A stretch of 64,000 nt of DNA from Rhizobium sp. BK251 (GCF_004345245.1 NZ_SLUQ01000001.1:682001-746000); one strand, 5' to 3'; shown: positions 10,905 to 20,321, numbered from the stretch's first letter. The notes: generated by a model not told the origin, from the letters alone. Numbers and translations are program-made.

Positions 10905-12113
10905 CTACCGGTAGGAATAACCGTGGCTGTGGCGAACGAGCTTGCGGGCGCGGGGCACGTACCGGCTTGCCGCGATAGCCTCATGGCCGATCACCGCGTA
11001 GCGCGGTTCGAAAAGACGCTTCAGCACCAAAACATCGCCGTTGGAATCCGTTGCCTCCAGGTCGGAATCGACGACGTCGAAGATCGTGAAGTCCGCGCGC
11101 GCGCCCTTCGACAGCCGGTCTTCCATCGAAAGCTTGATGACCGAGGCCGGCGCATGGGTGACGGCATTGACGACCGCGTCGAAAGGCATGCCGACCGACA
11201 GCAGCTTCGACATGGTGGTCGCAAGATCCCAGACCGGGAAGTTCATCGAGTGGCCGTGCAGGTCCGTCGAGATCGAGAAGGGCAGGAGGCCCCGCTGGAT
11301 CGCGGCTTCCGCCACCTTGAAGGAGAAGGATGCCCCGCCATGGCCGATGTCGAGGCGGATGCCTTCGCCGGCGCAGCGTTCAGCGAGGTTGAAGAGGTCC
11401 TCGTCCTCCAGGATGCTCGAACCGGCCTTGCCGTTGAAGCAATGGGTAACGACGTCGCCAGGGCCGAGGATTTCCAGCACCTCGTCGTAGAGCGCCGGCG
11501 GCTCGCCGACATGCACCATCATCGGCACCTTGAGGATCTTGGCGATCTTCTTGCCGAGCTTGACCGGGGTCACACCCCAGGAGCCGGTGATGACGTGGCT
11601 GGCGCGCACCTTCAGGCCGACGATGTGCTCGCTGTTTTCGGCATAGCATTCGAGGATGCGGTCGAGGTCGATATCACGGATGTCGCGCAGCTCGGTGACC
11701 CGGTTGCAGGCGACGAGGCCGATCGAACCGAGGTTCAGGAACGCCTTGATGCGCTCGCGCGACGGCTCGATGATGTATTCGCGGAAGCCGTGGAAATTGG
11801 CCTCGCCGGCAGAGCCCGCGTCGACCAGCGTCGTCACGCCGCGCTCGGCGCCGCATTCGGACGGGCGGATCGAGATGTCGGTGCCGCCGTGCCAGATGTG
11901 GACGTGGAGGTCGGTCCAGCCTGGCGAGATCCATGCGCCCTTGCCGTCGATGCGGGTGACGTCGGTCGAAACGGCAAGCGCAGGGCCGAAGTCCGCAATG
12001 CGGCCGTCCGCGTCGACGAGAATGTCGATCGGGGCGGTGGGGGCCGCTGCGCCGAACGCCATGGGCTTCACATTGGTGAGCAGGAGCGGCTTGCCCGCTT
12101 TTTCACCGGTCAT
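10905..12113 (-). CDS. COG3964 amidohydrolase / deacetylase (often misnamed dihydroorotase)
   Basis: 402 residues, amidohydrolase-superfamily TIM barrel. Metal ligands visible: H70-V-H72 in DLHVHIWHGG, K168 (probably carboxylated) in VGLKVRASHV, H201 in MVHVGEPP, H224 in THCFNGKAG, and the catalytic D284 in ISTDLHGH. The closest functionally studied relatives are the Atu3266/EF0837 group, reported to be deacetylases (acetyl-R-mandelate in vitro) with unsettled physiological substrate, and not dihydroorotases. Partner genes are a SelA-like PLP enzyme, RidA and a peptide-type importer. It probably removes an acyl group from the imported compound, which the PLP enzyme then processes (inference). 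Confidence 0.88.
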   Translation of the reverse strand: MTGEKAGKPLLLTNVKPMAFGAAAPTAPIDILVDADGRIADFGPALAVSTDVTRIDGKGAWISPGWTDLHVHIWHGGTDISIRPSECGAERGVTTLVDAGSAGEANFHGFREYIIEPSRERIKAFLNLGSIGLVACNRVTELRDIRDIDLDRILECYAENSEHIVGLKVRASHVITGSWGVTPVKLGKKIAKILKVPMMVHVGEPPALYDEVLEILGPGDVVTHCFNGKAGSSILEDEDLFNLAERCAGEGIRLDIGHGGASFSFKVAEAAIQRGLLPFSISTDLHGHSMNFPVWDLATTMSKLLSVGMPFDAVVNAVTHAPASVIKLSMEDRLSKGARADFTIFDVVDSDLEATDSNGDVLVLKRLFEPRYAVIGHEAIAASRYVPRARKLVRHSHGYSYR

Positions 12114-12983
12114 TTAAAGGTCCTTTCGAAGTCTTGGGTCGAGAATGTCCCTGAGCCCGTCGCCCACCATCTGGAGCGAGAGCACGGAAAGAATGATGGC
12201 GAAGCCGGGAAACAGCGTCATCCAGTCGGCCTGGCCGACATATTGCCGGCCGGCGGCGATCATCGTTCCCCAGGTCGGAATTTCGGGGCTGACGCCGAGG
12301 CCGAGGAACGAGAGACCCGCTTCGGCGAGCATCGCATTGGCGAAGAGGAAGGTGCCCTGCACCAGGATCGGCGAAAGCAGGTTGCGCAGCACGTGTCGCG
12401 TGAGGATGTGCGGCGTCGATATGCCGAGCGCGCGCGCCGCCTCCACATAGGGCAGTTCGCGGATCACCAGCGTCGAGGCGCGCACGACGCGGGCAAGGCG
12501 CGGCGCATAGACGATCGAAAGCGCGATGATGACCGTCGCGAGCGATGGGCCAAGGGCGGCGACCAGCGCAATCGCTAGAAGGATGTCCGGGAATGCCATC
12601 ATCGCGTCGATCAGGCGCGCGATCGGCGTGTCGAGCCGCTGGAAGAAGCCGGCGAGAAGGCCGAGCGTGACGCCGATCACTGCTGAGAGCGTCACGACCG
12701 CAATGCCGACCATGAGCGACAGCCGCCCTGCATAGATGGTACGCGAGAAGACGTCGCGGCCGAACTCGTCGGTGCCGAAGAAGAACGTGCCGCTCGGCGG
12801 CTTCAGCCGGTTGACGATCGAAAGCTTCGACGGCGAATAGGGCGCCACCAGCGGCGCGAAGACGGCAAGCAGCACGAAGATCGTCAGGATCAGCAGGCCG
12901 AGGGCGACCGTCTTGCGCTTCAGGAGACGGCGGAGGAACTTGCTGCGGTCGCTTTGGACGGGTTTGGAAACGATGGCTGTCAT
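12114..12983 (-). CDS. ABC transporter permease, DppC type
   Basis: 289 residues. The N-terminal cytoplasmic stretch is followed by one membrane helix (ALGLLILTIFVLLAVFAPLV), a short periplasmic region with the OppC-type motif FFFGTDEFGRDVFSR, then the BPD_transp_1 domain with about five helices and the EAA loop (YVEAARALGIS). It forms the translocation pore with the DppB-type subunit. Its ATG overlaps the last base of the upstream permease gene, and its stop abuts the amidohydrolase start, so these genes are translationally coupled. Confidence 0.92.
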   Translation of the reverse strand: MTAIVSKPVQSDRSKFLRRLLKRKTVALGLLILTIFVLLAVFAPLVAPYSPSKLSIVNRLKPPSGTFFFGTDEFGRDVFSRTIYAGRLSLMVGIAVVTLSAVIGVTLGLLAGFFQRLDTPIARLIDAMMAFPDILLAIALVAALGPSLATVIIALSIVYAPRLARVVRASTLVIRELPYVEAARALGISTPHILTRHVLRNLLSPILVQGTFLFANAMLAEAGLSFLGLGVSPEIPTWGTMIAAGRQYVGQADWMTLFPGFAIILSVLSLQMVGDGLRDILDPRLRKDL

Positions 12984-13924
12984 CAGTAGCGCACCCTCGG
13001 ATCCACGAGCAGATAGAGCATGTCGATCGCAAAATTGATCAGCACGTAGAGCGCGGCGATCACCAGAAGCGCGCCCTGGATGACCGGGTAGTCGCGGCGC
13101 AGCACGGCCGAGACGACGAGGCTGCCGACGCCCGGAAGGCCGAAGACGGTCTCGGTGACGACCGCCCCGGAGATCAGCACCGCCGCCGTCAGCCCGAGCA
13201 CGGTCAGGATCGGGATGAGCGCGTTCTTCAGCGCGTGCTTCAGCACCACGCGGCGCTCGACGAGACCCTTGGCCCGCGCCGTACGGATATAGTCGTCGCC
13301 GAGCACGTCGAGCATCGAGGCACGCGTGAAGCGCAGGATGAGCGCCGAGGAGACGATGCCGAGCGCGATGGCCGGCAGGCTGAGATGATACATCCGCTCC
13401 AGGAACGTCGAGCCGGGGCCGCCATAGCCCGAGACCGGGAAGAGGTTGAAGCGCACCGCGAAGACCTGCATCAGGATGAGGCCGAGCCAGAAGCTTGGAA
13501 TGCTCGCCGCCAGCATGGCGAGCGTCGTTGCCGCCTGGTCGACGAGGGAGCCACGTCGATGGGCGGCATAGATGCCGATCGGCAGCGCGATCGCGCTTGC
13601 GATGAGCAGCGAGAACAGAGTGAGGAAGAAGGTCGGCTCGGCGCGGTCAAGCAGCGCCGAGGTCACCGGCATGTTGAGGAAGATCGACTGGCCGAGATCG
13701 CCCTTCAGCAACGACCCGATGTAATAGGCATATTGCAGGCCGAGCGACTGGTCGAGGCCGAGACGGGTGCGCAGCTCCGCGATGTCCTGCGGTGTCGCAT
13801 CGGGTCCGAGCATGACGGCGGCCGGGTCGCCCGGCGTCACGCGCACGATGATGAAGACGATCGTGACGACGAGGAACATCACGACGATCATGCCGAAGAG
13901 GCGCTGGAGAATGTAGCGTATCAT
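12983..13924 (-). CDS. ABC transporter permease, DppB type
   Basis: 313 residues. The sequence starts with the usual DppB/OppB helix (MIRYILQRLFGMIVVMFLVVTI) and the periplasmic motif VTPGDPAAVMLGPDATPQDI. Six membrane helices are expected, and the EAA-type loop reads DDYIRTARAKGLVERRVVLKHALKNALIP. It pairs with the adjacent DppC-type subunit. Gene order on the minus strand is binding protein, DppB, DppC, amidohydrolase, RidA; the ATPase is encoded separately beyond the IclR gene, divided from the others by the divergent regulator. Confidence 0.92.
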   Translation of the reverse strand: MIRYILQRLFGMIVVMFLVVTIVFIIVRVTPGDPAAVMLGPDATPQDIAELRTRLGLDQSLGLQYAYYIGSLLKGDLGQSIFLNMPVTSALLDRAEPTFFLTLFSLLIASAIALPIGIYAAHRRGSLVDQAATTLAMLAASIPSFWLGLILMQVFAVRFNLFPVSGYGGPGSTFLERMYHLSLPAIALGIVSSALILRFTRASMLDVLGDDYIRTARAKGLVERRVVLKHALKNALIPILTVLGLTAAVLISGAVVTETVFGLPGVGSLVVSAVLRRDYPVIQGALLVIAALYVLINFAIDMLYLLVDPRVRY

Positions 13925-14011
13925 GAGTGCCCGATCCGATTGCCTGAGGCGGCGCGCATGAAAAATGAAGGATACCGGCCGGTCAGGGCCGGTATCCAGC
14001 CTGGCGGATGG

Positions 14012-15541
14012 TTACTTCTTGATCGAAGCGTTCCAGAAGTACGGCCACGGAGCCGGATCAACGCCTTCAAGCTTGGTCGACTTCGCCGCGACGGCATTGA
14101 AGTCGCCGATCTTCATGAAGGGGGCTTCGTCATAGACCGTCTTCTGGACATTGGCCCAGAGCTCCGCGCGCTTGGCCGGATCCACCTCGGACGTGAACGC
14201 ATCGACGACGCTCTTTCGTGCCGGCGTATCCCACCAGCCGGGCGAACTCGGCGAAAGCGAGCCGATCAGCGCCGGTTCCGGCAGGAAGGGGCTGTGGGTG
14301 ATGTAGATGTCCCAGAGCTTGGGGTCGGTGCGGCGCTGGGTCAGTGTCGCCCAGTCGACCACCTGCATGTCGACGTTGAAGCCGGCGAGCTTCAGGTATT
14401 CGGCCGCCACCTGCGCCATCTTGTAGTGGAACTCGTACTGGCGGCTCGTCAGGATGCGCAGTGGCTCGCCGTTGTAGCCAGCCTTCTTCAGGGCCTCGGC
14501 AGCCCCTTCCGGGTCGGCGAGGTTGTATGCGCCCTCGACGCCCGCATCCGTGTGCCAGGCATAGGGCTCCGGATAGATGTCGCCGTCGAGCGCGTAGAAA
14601 TCCGTGCTGCCGAAGGCGGCTGCCATCATGTCTTCCATGCTCAGCGCCTGGCGGATCGCCTTGCGGACCTCGACGTTCTGGGCCACGCCTTCCTTGGTGT
14701 TGAAGACGAAGACCGGATAGCCGAAGGGCTTCAGCATCACCGGCTGCGACGCCGTCGATCCCTTCAGCTTGTCGAAGGATTCGACAGGGATGGAATCGAC
14801 ATAGTCGTACTGGCCGGAGACCGCGGCCTCGACGCGGGTGTTGGGATCGGGAACCGGCACGAAACGGATCTCGTCGAGATACTGGTGGCGCGCGCCGCCG
14901 TAGCCATCGCTCTCGCCGTCGCGGGACTTGTAGCCGTCGAAGCGTACGAGCTGGATATACTGGTCGGCCTTGCGCTCCTTCAGCATGTACGGGCCGGTGC
15001 CGATGAACTCCTTCATCGGCTCGTCCTGCTTCTCGGAGGGAATGATGATCGCGGCCGAATTGTTGAAGGCGAGTAGCGAGGTCAGCGGCGCGTATGGCTG
15101 CTTCAGCGTGATCTTCACGGTGGCCGGATCGACAGCGGCGATGGATTCGATGAAGCCTCCGGCCTGCTTGCCGCGCGAGGCGAGCTTCGTCCAGCGCGTC
15201 AGCGAGGCGACCACGTCCTCGGAGGTCATGTCGCTATTGTCGTGGAACTTGATGCCGGTGCGCAGCTTGATGGTATAGGTTTTGCCGTCGGCGCTGATCT
15301 CGGGCAGGTTTTCAGCGAGAAGGGGCGTTACCTTCCAGCCCTTGTCGAAGGTGTAGAGCGTCTCGAAGATGTGCTGGGTGACGATGCCGACGAGATCGGC
15401 AGTGGACGACATCGGGTCGAGCGTCGGCGGCTCGCCGATCGTCGCGACATTGATGACGCCGCCCTTTTCCTGGGCCATCATGGTGGATGGCAGGGCAATG
15501 AGAGCGGTGCCGAGAAGGAATGCGACAAGGGTCTTCTTCAT
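14012..15541 (-). CDS. ABC transporter substrate-binding protein, family 5 (DppA/OppA type)
   Basis: 509 residues with a Sec signal peptide (about 1-24, ending STMMAQ). It is a family 5 periplasmic binding protein: VINVATIGEPPTLDPMSSTADLV at the mature N-terminus, YTIKLRTGIKFHDNSDMTSEDVVASL, and VRKAIRQALSMEDM. These proteins bind peptides, but also sugars, opines and amino-acid conjugates, so the ligand is not predictable from family alone. The acyl-amino-type catabolic genes downstream suggest an N-acylated or otherwise conjugated compound (inference). It is first in its operon, 87 bases ahead of the DppB gene. Confidence 0.92.
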   Translation of the reverse strand: MKKTLVAFLLGTALIALPSTMMAQEKGGVINVATIGEPPTLDPMSSTADLVGIVTQHIFETLYTFDKGWKVTPLLAENLPEISADGKTYTIKLRTGIKFHDNSDMTSEDVVASLTRWTKLASRGKQAGGFIESIAAVDPATVKITLKQPYAPLTSLLAFNNSAAIIIPSEKQDEPMKEFIGTGPYMLKERKADQYIQLVRFDGYKSRDGESDGYGGARHQYLDEIRFVPVPDPNTRVEAAVSGQYDYVDSIPVESFDKLKGSTASQPVMLKPFGYPVFVFNTKEGVAQNVEVRKAIRQALSMEDMMAAAFGSTDFYALDGDIYPEPYAWHTDAGVEGAYNLADPEGAAEALKKAGYNGEPLRILTSRQYEFHYKMAQVAAEYLKLAGFNVDMQVVDWATLTQRRTDPKLWDIYITHSPFLPEPALIGSLSPSSPGWWDTPARKSVVDAFTSEVDPAKRAELWANVQKTVYDEAPFMKIGDFNAVAAKSTKLEGVDPAPWPYFWNASIKK

Positions 15542-15845
15542 AAGGTACTCCCGGTTTCTATTTGTTCCACTATTGTGTTATATAAGTCTTTATAATAGAC
15601 TATCGCCTCATCTCCCGCTGTCAACAGGGAAATGTTGCCCATGCACGGCTATGGGCGCGCGCGTGCATGGAAATCGAGGAGAGGGAGGTGAGGCTTGGAA
15701 CAGCCAAGCGTCGTCTCGCGCGTGCAGCGGCAGAGCGAAAGCGCATAAAATAGCAAGCAATTATAATAGTTTATGTGAAATCCTCGATTGAGGAAGAACC
15801 TTTGCAGACGCGCAATGCGCTGCAGCCGGTTGCGGCTTTCGCGAC
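15542..15845. promoter_or_regulatory. Intergenic region: binding-protein promoter plus 3' region of the response regulator
   Basis: 304 bp. On the minus strand a perfect TTGACA (15619-15624) precedes TATTAT (15592-15597), but the 21-base spacing is too long for a strong promoter without an activator. An imperfect palindrome around tataagtctttata (15581-15594) lies at the -10. An 8-bp inverted repeat, CCATGCAC (15639-15646) and GTGCATGG (15663-15670), could be a weak terminator for the response-regulator transcript. No gene is seen. Confidence 0.4.
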
Positions 15846-16475
15846 CTAGAGGTCGATGATTCCGCGCTTTATCCCGAGTGCGACGGCGTGCGTTCGATCC
15901 TTGGCATGCAGCTTCGCAAGGATGCTCTTGACGTGTCCCTTGACCGTCTCCTCGCTTATCGACAGCTTCTCGCCGATCACCCGGTTCGAGTTTCCGCCGG
16001 CGATCAGCGAAAGAACGGACATCTCGCGGGCTGTCAGCGTGTCCTCGCCCGCATGGTCGGAGAGCTTTGCCGCAACCGTGGCCCCGACATATTTCTGGCC
16101 TCGCTGCACCGCCCTGATCGTGTCCAGCAGTTCGCGCCGAACCGAGCTCTTGAGGATATAGGCCTGCGCTCCGGCGTTGATGGCCCGGCTTGCCAACTGG
16201 TCGCCGTCATAGGTCGTCAGCACGATGATCCGTGCGGAAGGATGGCGGCTCTTGATCACCGCAAGCGCCTCCAGTCCGCCGAGACCGGGCATCTGCAGGT
16301 CGAGAAGCATTACATCCGGCATCAATGCCTCGAACTGGCTGATCGCTTCGTGCCCGTCCGCCGCCTCGCCGACGATGAGGATATCGTCCTGGCTTGCCAG
16401 AAGCGCGGCGATGCCCTCCCTGATCAGGTGGTGATCGTCGACCACAAGCACTTTGATCGGTTCGCGCGCCGTCAT
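15846..16475 (-). CDS. NarL/LuxR-family response regulator
   Basis: 209 residues. The receiver domain carries acidic residues in VVDDHH (D13, D14) and the phospho-acceptor D59 in VMLLDLQMPG, with T and K in VLTTYD and YILKSS. The LuxR-type HTH fills the C-terminal ~65 residues (LTAREMSVLSLIAGGNSNRVIGEKLSISEETVKGHVKSILAKL). Its ATG overlaps the stop of the sensor kinase gene (ATGA), so the pair is translationally coupled. It is the transcriptional output of the kinase at 16472-19765. The open frame extends beyond the start but is antisense of the kinase. Confidence 0.93.
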   Translation of the reverse strand: MTAREPIKVLVVDDHHLIREGIAALLASQDDILIVGEAADGHEAISQFEALMPDVMLLDLQMPGLGGLEALAVIKSRHPSARIIVLTTYDGDQLASRAINAGAQAYILKSSVRRELLDTIRAVQRGQKYVGATVAAKLSDHAGEDTLTAREMSVLSLIAGGNSNRVIGEKLSISEETVKGHVKSILAKLHAKDRTHAVALGIKRGIIDL

Positions 16476-19400
16476 GCCCTGAGATTCCGTCCCCAGCCCC
16501 CGCGGGAGCCCTTTACCACAAGCTCGATCTTCGTTCCCTTGCCGGAGTGGCTTTCGATCAGCAGATGCGCGCCGATCTTCTCGGCCCTCTCCTTCATGCC
16601 CGCTAGGCCCCACCGTTTGCCGGACGCGCCGTCTTCTCCGGCGCCGGTGCGGATGCCGCTGCCATTGTCCTGCACCTGGATGCGCAGGTCCGTATCGGTG
16701 AAGATGAACTCGCAGTCGATGGAAGATGCGCCCGCATGCCTGAACGCATTCCTCAAGGCCTCGAGGACGATGCGATAGACGTCGTCCCTGACCTTGGGGT
16801 CGAGGTCGAAGGGCTGGCCGTGGACATCGAGCTTGAAGCTCGCCGCATTGCCGGGATTCAGTTTTGCCAGTTCGTCGGCCTCGCTTCTGACCGCTGCGAC
16901 GATGTCGAAATCCGCGTGCGTGGAATCGCGGAGCGCCTGGACTGCGTTTCTTCCTTCGATGATGGCCTCGTCGCTCTTGTCGAGAACGACATCGAGCATC
17001 GCTGCGGCCGCCGCGGGCTGGTGGGGGAGGGAATGGCGCACCGCCTGAAGTCTGTAGATGAGGCCCTGGAAGCTTTGCAACAAGGTATCGTGCAGGTCCC
17101 GCGCCAGCCGGTTGCGTTCGCTTATCCTCTCCTGGAGGAGGATGTTGTATTGGGCGGCAACCTTGGCCACGCGGTAGCGGTAAAGCGAGACGAGGCCGGC
17201 CAGGAGAATGCCGATGACCGTCAGCCGCGCCCACCAGCTCTGCCACCACGGAGGCAGCACGACGATCTGCATGCTGGCGCCCGGCATGTTCCAGTTGCCG
17301 CGCGTGGTGGCAGCCTGGACGCGCAGCGTGAAGCTGCCGGCGGGGAGTGCCGCATAGCTGATCGTGCGCTGGTCACTGGTCGCCGCATGCCATTCGCTGT
17401 CGTAGCCCATGAGCTTGTAGCGGTAGCGCGTCGTTTCCGGGCTGCGATAGCTGAGCGCCGAGAAGGATACGGTCATGTCCCTCTCGTCATAGGGAACCGT
17501 AACCGCCGCAGGCTGATCGCCACTCGCATGCGTGAACTTGGGCGGCACCGCATTCGGCGGTGTCCCCACTTGCAGGTCGGTGAAGACGACGGGAGGCACG
17601 AATTCGTCATGGCCCAGGGCGCCTGCATTGTTGACGGTCGCTCCCGCAAAGCCGCCGAAGTACATCTTGCCCGATCGCCCGGAATTGCAAGCGTTCCACC
17701 CGGTGAGGTCGTTGCCGGGGAGCCCGTCCGCCGTGGTGTAGCTGTCGAAGCTCCGCTGGTTGACGTTCATCCTGGAAATGCCGCGGTTGGTGCTCATCCA
17801 GAGCTGGCCGTCATTGCCGCCGAGCAGGCAGCTGACGGCGTTCCCGGCAAGCCCGTCGCGTTCGTAGAACACGTCGAATTTTCCGCTCTCCACGTTCAGC
17901 CGGTTGAGGCCGTTCTGCGTGCCGAGCCATATGACTCCGCCGCCGGGTGCGTAGACCGAATTGACGACGTTGTTGCTCAGGCTTTGCGGGTCGTTGGCAT
18001 CGTGCTTGTAGGCGGTGAACGTCGCGTCGCGCGGATTGAAGCTCACCAGTCCGGCGGTTGTTCCGAGCCAGAACCGGCCGTTCTCGTCCTCGACGATCGA
18101 AAAATACGCTTCGGCACTTGCCGAGGGATCCTGCTTGTAGGTCGTGAAATCCCCCGTCGCGGGGTCAAAACGGTTGATGCCGTTCCAGGTCGCAAGCCAG
18201 AGCTCGCCTGACCTGTCGACGAGGATCCGAGTAACGATGTCGCTGCTGATACCCTGCGGATTTGCGGCATCGTAGCGATATGCCTTGAATTGCCGCGTTG
18301 CCGGGTCGAAGGCATAAAGGCCGCCGCCGAGGCTGCCGATCCACAGCGTGCCATTGGAGTCTTCGGCGATGGCGAGGACTTCGATCGATGCATTCGGCCC
18401 GGCGGGCGTGAAGACCTCCACGGTCCGGGTCTGGGGGTCGAGCCGGTTCAGCGCGCCGCCGGCACCGAGCCAGATCGCGCCCGAGCGGTCCTCGTAGATC
18501 GTGTTGACGAGCGCCTCGCCGAGCTTGTCGACGTGGCCGGGCGAGGGCCAGAGCGTGCGAAATGGGGCGGCGTCCGTGGGGAAGCTGTTGGGCGGCGTTG
18601 CGTGCAGGCCGGTCCAGATATTGCCCTCGGCATCCTCGAACAGCGCGATCACGCGGTTCTCGGAAAGGCTCTGAGGATCGTTCGGATCATTCTTGTAGCG
18701 AATGAACCGCATGTTGTCGCGATCGAAGCGAAGAAGGCCCGCGCCCATCGTCGCCAGCCAGATGTTGCCGTCGCTGGCCTCGAGGATAGCGTAGACGCCG
18801 GTCAGGCTCTTGCCGCCGTCCTGCCCCGCGAAGGCATAGCGTATGAGCTTGTTTTCCTTGCGGTCGTAGACGGCAAGGCCGTTTCCGGAGCCGTAGATCA
18901 CCCAGAAAGTGCCGTGCCTGTCCTCGTGGAAGGAAAATTCCCGCACCTCCTCGCGCAGCGTTATGCGCCTGGTCACCTTGCCGGTCGCCCGGTCGAATGC
19001 CTCGAGCCCCGCGCTGGTGGCGACCCAGAATGTCCCTTCGCGGTCCTCACCGGAGGACTTCACGTCGTCGCTCGAAAGGCTCGCCGGATCCTTGGGATCA
19101 TGGCCGAACCGCACGGCCTTTCCGCTTTTCGGATCGAGGCGGTAGAGCCCGCGTCCGGTCGAAAGCCAGAGGTTTCCCTGCCGGTCCTCGCTGATATGGA
19201 TGACGGTCGGGTTTGCCGGATCGAAGGAGTAATGCCGGAAGGTTTCGGTCGCCTTGTCGAAGGCATCGAGGAACTGGTCGCTGCCGACCCAGATCGTCCC
19301 CGACCGGTCCTTGAACAGCGAATAGATGAAGATGCCGCTCAGGCTGTCGGGCTGTCCTTGCTCGTGCTTGAAGACGCGAAAGCCGTAGCCGTCGTAGCGG

Positions 19401-19765
19401 TTCACGCCGTGCTGCGTGCCGAACCAGAGATAGCCGTCATTGTCCTGGACGATGTGCGAGACGCGCGTCTGCGACAGTCCCTGGGAAAGGCTGAGCTTGC
19501 GGAACCTGATGTCGTTTCCGTCCTGCACCGGAATGTCGACGATCTCCGGATCGACCGCGGCCACAATGACGGCAGGCTTCTCCTGCGCCATGGTCGGGCT
19601 GGAAAGCATGACGGGGATGACGAGGAGCACCGCGCAGAAAGCAGTCCGGAGCAATGCCTTGGCGCCCCCCGAGAGCGCCCTGACCGTCGACGGCAGGTCA
19701 GGCAGGACGCCGCGCCACCCTTCGATGCGCGGCTCCGAAACTCGGTCTGAGGGCATTGGCGACAT
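16472..19765 (-). CDS. Two-component sensor kinase with periplasmic beta-propeller (ligand-binding) domain
   Basis: 1097 residues. A membrane helix or signal anchor lies near residues 38-60. A long region of repeated blades follows (pattern IWVGS.. / LWLATWNGINRFDPATG / GNLWLSTGRGLYRLDP), forming two seven-bladed propellers typical of two-component regulator propeller repeats. A Y_Y_Y domain comes next (RYRYKLMGYDSEWHAAT), then a second helix (SWWARLTVIGILLAGLVSLYRY). The HisKA_3 helix has H892 in RLARDLHDTLLQSF, and the HATPase has an N box near residues 1002-1012. In Bacteroidetes such sensors detect glycans; the ligand here is unknown. It has no fused receiver and signals through the adjacent LuxR-type regulator. 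Confidence 0.9.
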   Translation of the reverse strand: MSPMPSDRVSEPRIEGWRGVLPDLPSTVRALSGGAKALLRTAFCAVLLVIPVMLSSPTMAQEKPAVIVAAVDPEIVDIPVQDGNDIRFRKLSLSQGLSQTRVSHIVQDNDGYLWFGTQHGVNRYDGYGFRVFKHEQGQPDSLSGIFIYSLFKDRSGTIWVGSDQFLDAFDKATETFRHYSFDPANPTVIHISEDRQGNLWLSTGRGLYRLDPKSGKAVRFGHDPKDPASLSSDDVKSSGEDREGTFWVATSAGLEAFDRATGKVTRRITLREEVREFSFHEDRHGTFWVIYGSGNGLAVYDRKENKLIRYAFAGQDGGKSLTGVYAILEASDGNIWLATMGAGLLRFDRDNMRFIRYKNDPNDPQSLSENRVIALFEDAEGNIWTGLHATPPNSFPTDAAPFRTLWPSPGHVDKLGEALVNTIYEDRSGAIWLGAGGALNRLDPQTRTVEVFTPAGPNASIEVLAIAEDSNGTLWIGSLGGGLYAFDPATRQFKAYRYDAANPQGISSDIVTRILVDRSGELWLATWNGINRFDPATGDFTTYKQDPSASAEAYFSIVEDENGRFWLGTTAGLVSFNPRDATFTAYKHDANDPQSLSNNVVNSVYAPGGGVIWLGTQNGLNRLNVESGKFDVFYERDGLAGNAVSCLLGGNDGQLWMSTNRGISRMNVNQRSFDSYTTADGLPGNDLTGWNACNSGRSGKMYFGGFAGATVNNAGALGHDEFVPPVVFTDLQVGTPPNAVPPKFTHASGDQPAAVTVPYDERDMTVSFSALSYRSPETTRYRYKLMGYDSEWHAATSDQRTISYAALPAGSFTLRVQAATTRGNWNMPGASMQIVVLPPWWQSWWARLTVIGILLAGLVSLYRYRVAKVAAQYNILLQERISERNRLARDLHDTLLQSFQGLIYRLQAVRHSLPHQPAAAAAMLDVVLDKSDEAIIEGRNAVQALRDSTHADFDIVAAVRSEADELAKLNPGNAASFKLDVHGQPFDLDPKVRDDVYRIVLEALRNAFRHAGASSIDCEFIFTDTDLRIQVQDNGSGIRTGAGEDGASGKRWGLAGMKERAEKIGAHLLIESHSGKGTKIELVVKGSRGGWGRNLRA

Positions 19766-19773
19766 AGGGAATG

Positions 19774-20112
19774 CTATCGGTCAGATGGACTGGGGCCGAG
19801 CTTGCCCACCAGTTCGCGCAAGGCTCGGGTCTGTGCAATCAATCTGGTGGCCGTCAGCTTCGCGGCTTCCGCATCTGGTTCCCTGGCATTGAGCCAATTG
19901 AAATTTGCATGCACGCCGATGCAGATGATGCCGACGAGGCGGCTTATGTCCTGCAAATCTTCCGTAGACAGCTGGATGCCGTGCAAGCGAATGGCATCGG
20001 CGCCGCTCTGGTTGCCTTCGATCTGGCCCAGTGCTCCGAACAGGTCGCGCGAGCCGTCATAGACCTCGGCGTCGAGCAAGTCGCAAAGCATGTCTGGCTT
20101 GATGGAACTCAT
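19774..20112 (-). CDS. Hypothetical protein, 112 residues
   Basis: Not recognised. A soluble, mostly helical protein (MSSIKPDMLCDLLDAEVYDG..., ending GKLGPSPSDR) with no signal peptide or membrane helix. A plausible SD (AAGGTG) lies about 7 bases upstream of the ATG. It ends 8 bases before the sensor kinase start on the same strand, so it may lead that operon. The composition is ordinary for a soluble protein, which favours coding over the overlapping opposite-strand frames. Confidence 0.6.
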   Translation of the reverse strand: MSSIKPDMLCDLLDAEVYDGSRDLFGALGQIEGNQSGADAIRLHGIQLSTEDLQDISRLVGIICIGVHANFNWLNAREPDAEAAKLTATRLIAQTRALRELVGKLGPSPSDR

Positions 20113-20257
20113 CTTGCGTCACCTTCTGGCAGAACGAGGATTCGCGGCAAGACTTGGCTCTTTGGTAGTGTCTTCAGGCGACAATACCTGGCCGAGTGAT
20201 GTTGCCTCGGTGCCTTTTCTTAAGCTTCCATAGTAAAATCTAATATGCGCTAGTCCA

Positions 20258-20321
20258 CCCTCGAAAGAGGGGGGATGCGAGATCCGTTTCGAGAGTTCCA
20301 GTTTACCCCTCTTTCGAGGGG
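20258..20321. repeat. Nested inverted repeat: two small hairpins that also pair with each other
   Basis: CCCTCGAAAGAGGG (20258-20271) folds alone as a 5-bp stem with a GAAA loop. CCCCTCTTTCGAGGGG (20306-20321) folds alone as a 6-bp stem. The two are also reverse complements over 15 bp (20258-20272 with 20307-20321), so one large stem-loop is the alternative fold. The element lies 29 bases past the end of the siderophore-type ABC operon and could be its terminator. No T-tract follows either hairpin. Confidence 0.6.

Noticed and set aside
10905-12113. Dihydroorotase annotation for the amidohydrolase
   Set aside because: Belongs to the COG3964 group shown not to be dihydroorotases, and no pyrimidine genes are adjacent.
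10884-12578. Long plus-strand open frame opposite the amidohydrolase and permease genes
   Set aside because: It is antisense to well-recognised genes, rich in Arg/Asp/Gly/His, and arises from GC-rich third positions. Similar frames opposite 13235-15076, 30841-33090, 16736-18211 and 20275-22116 were dropped for the same reason.
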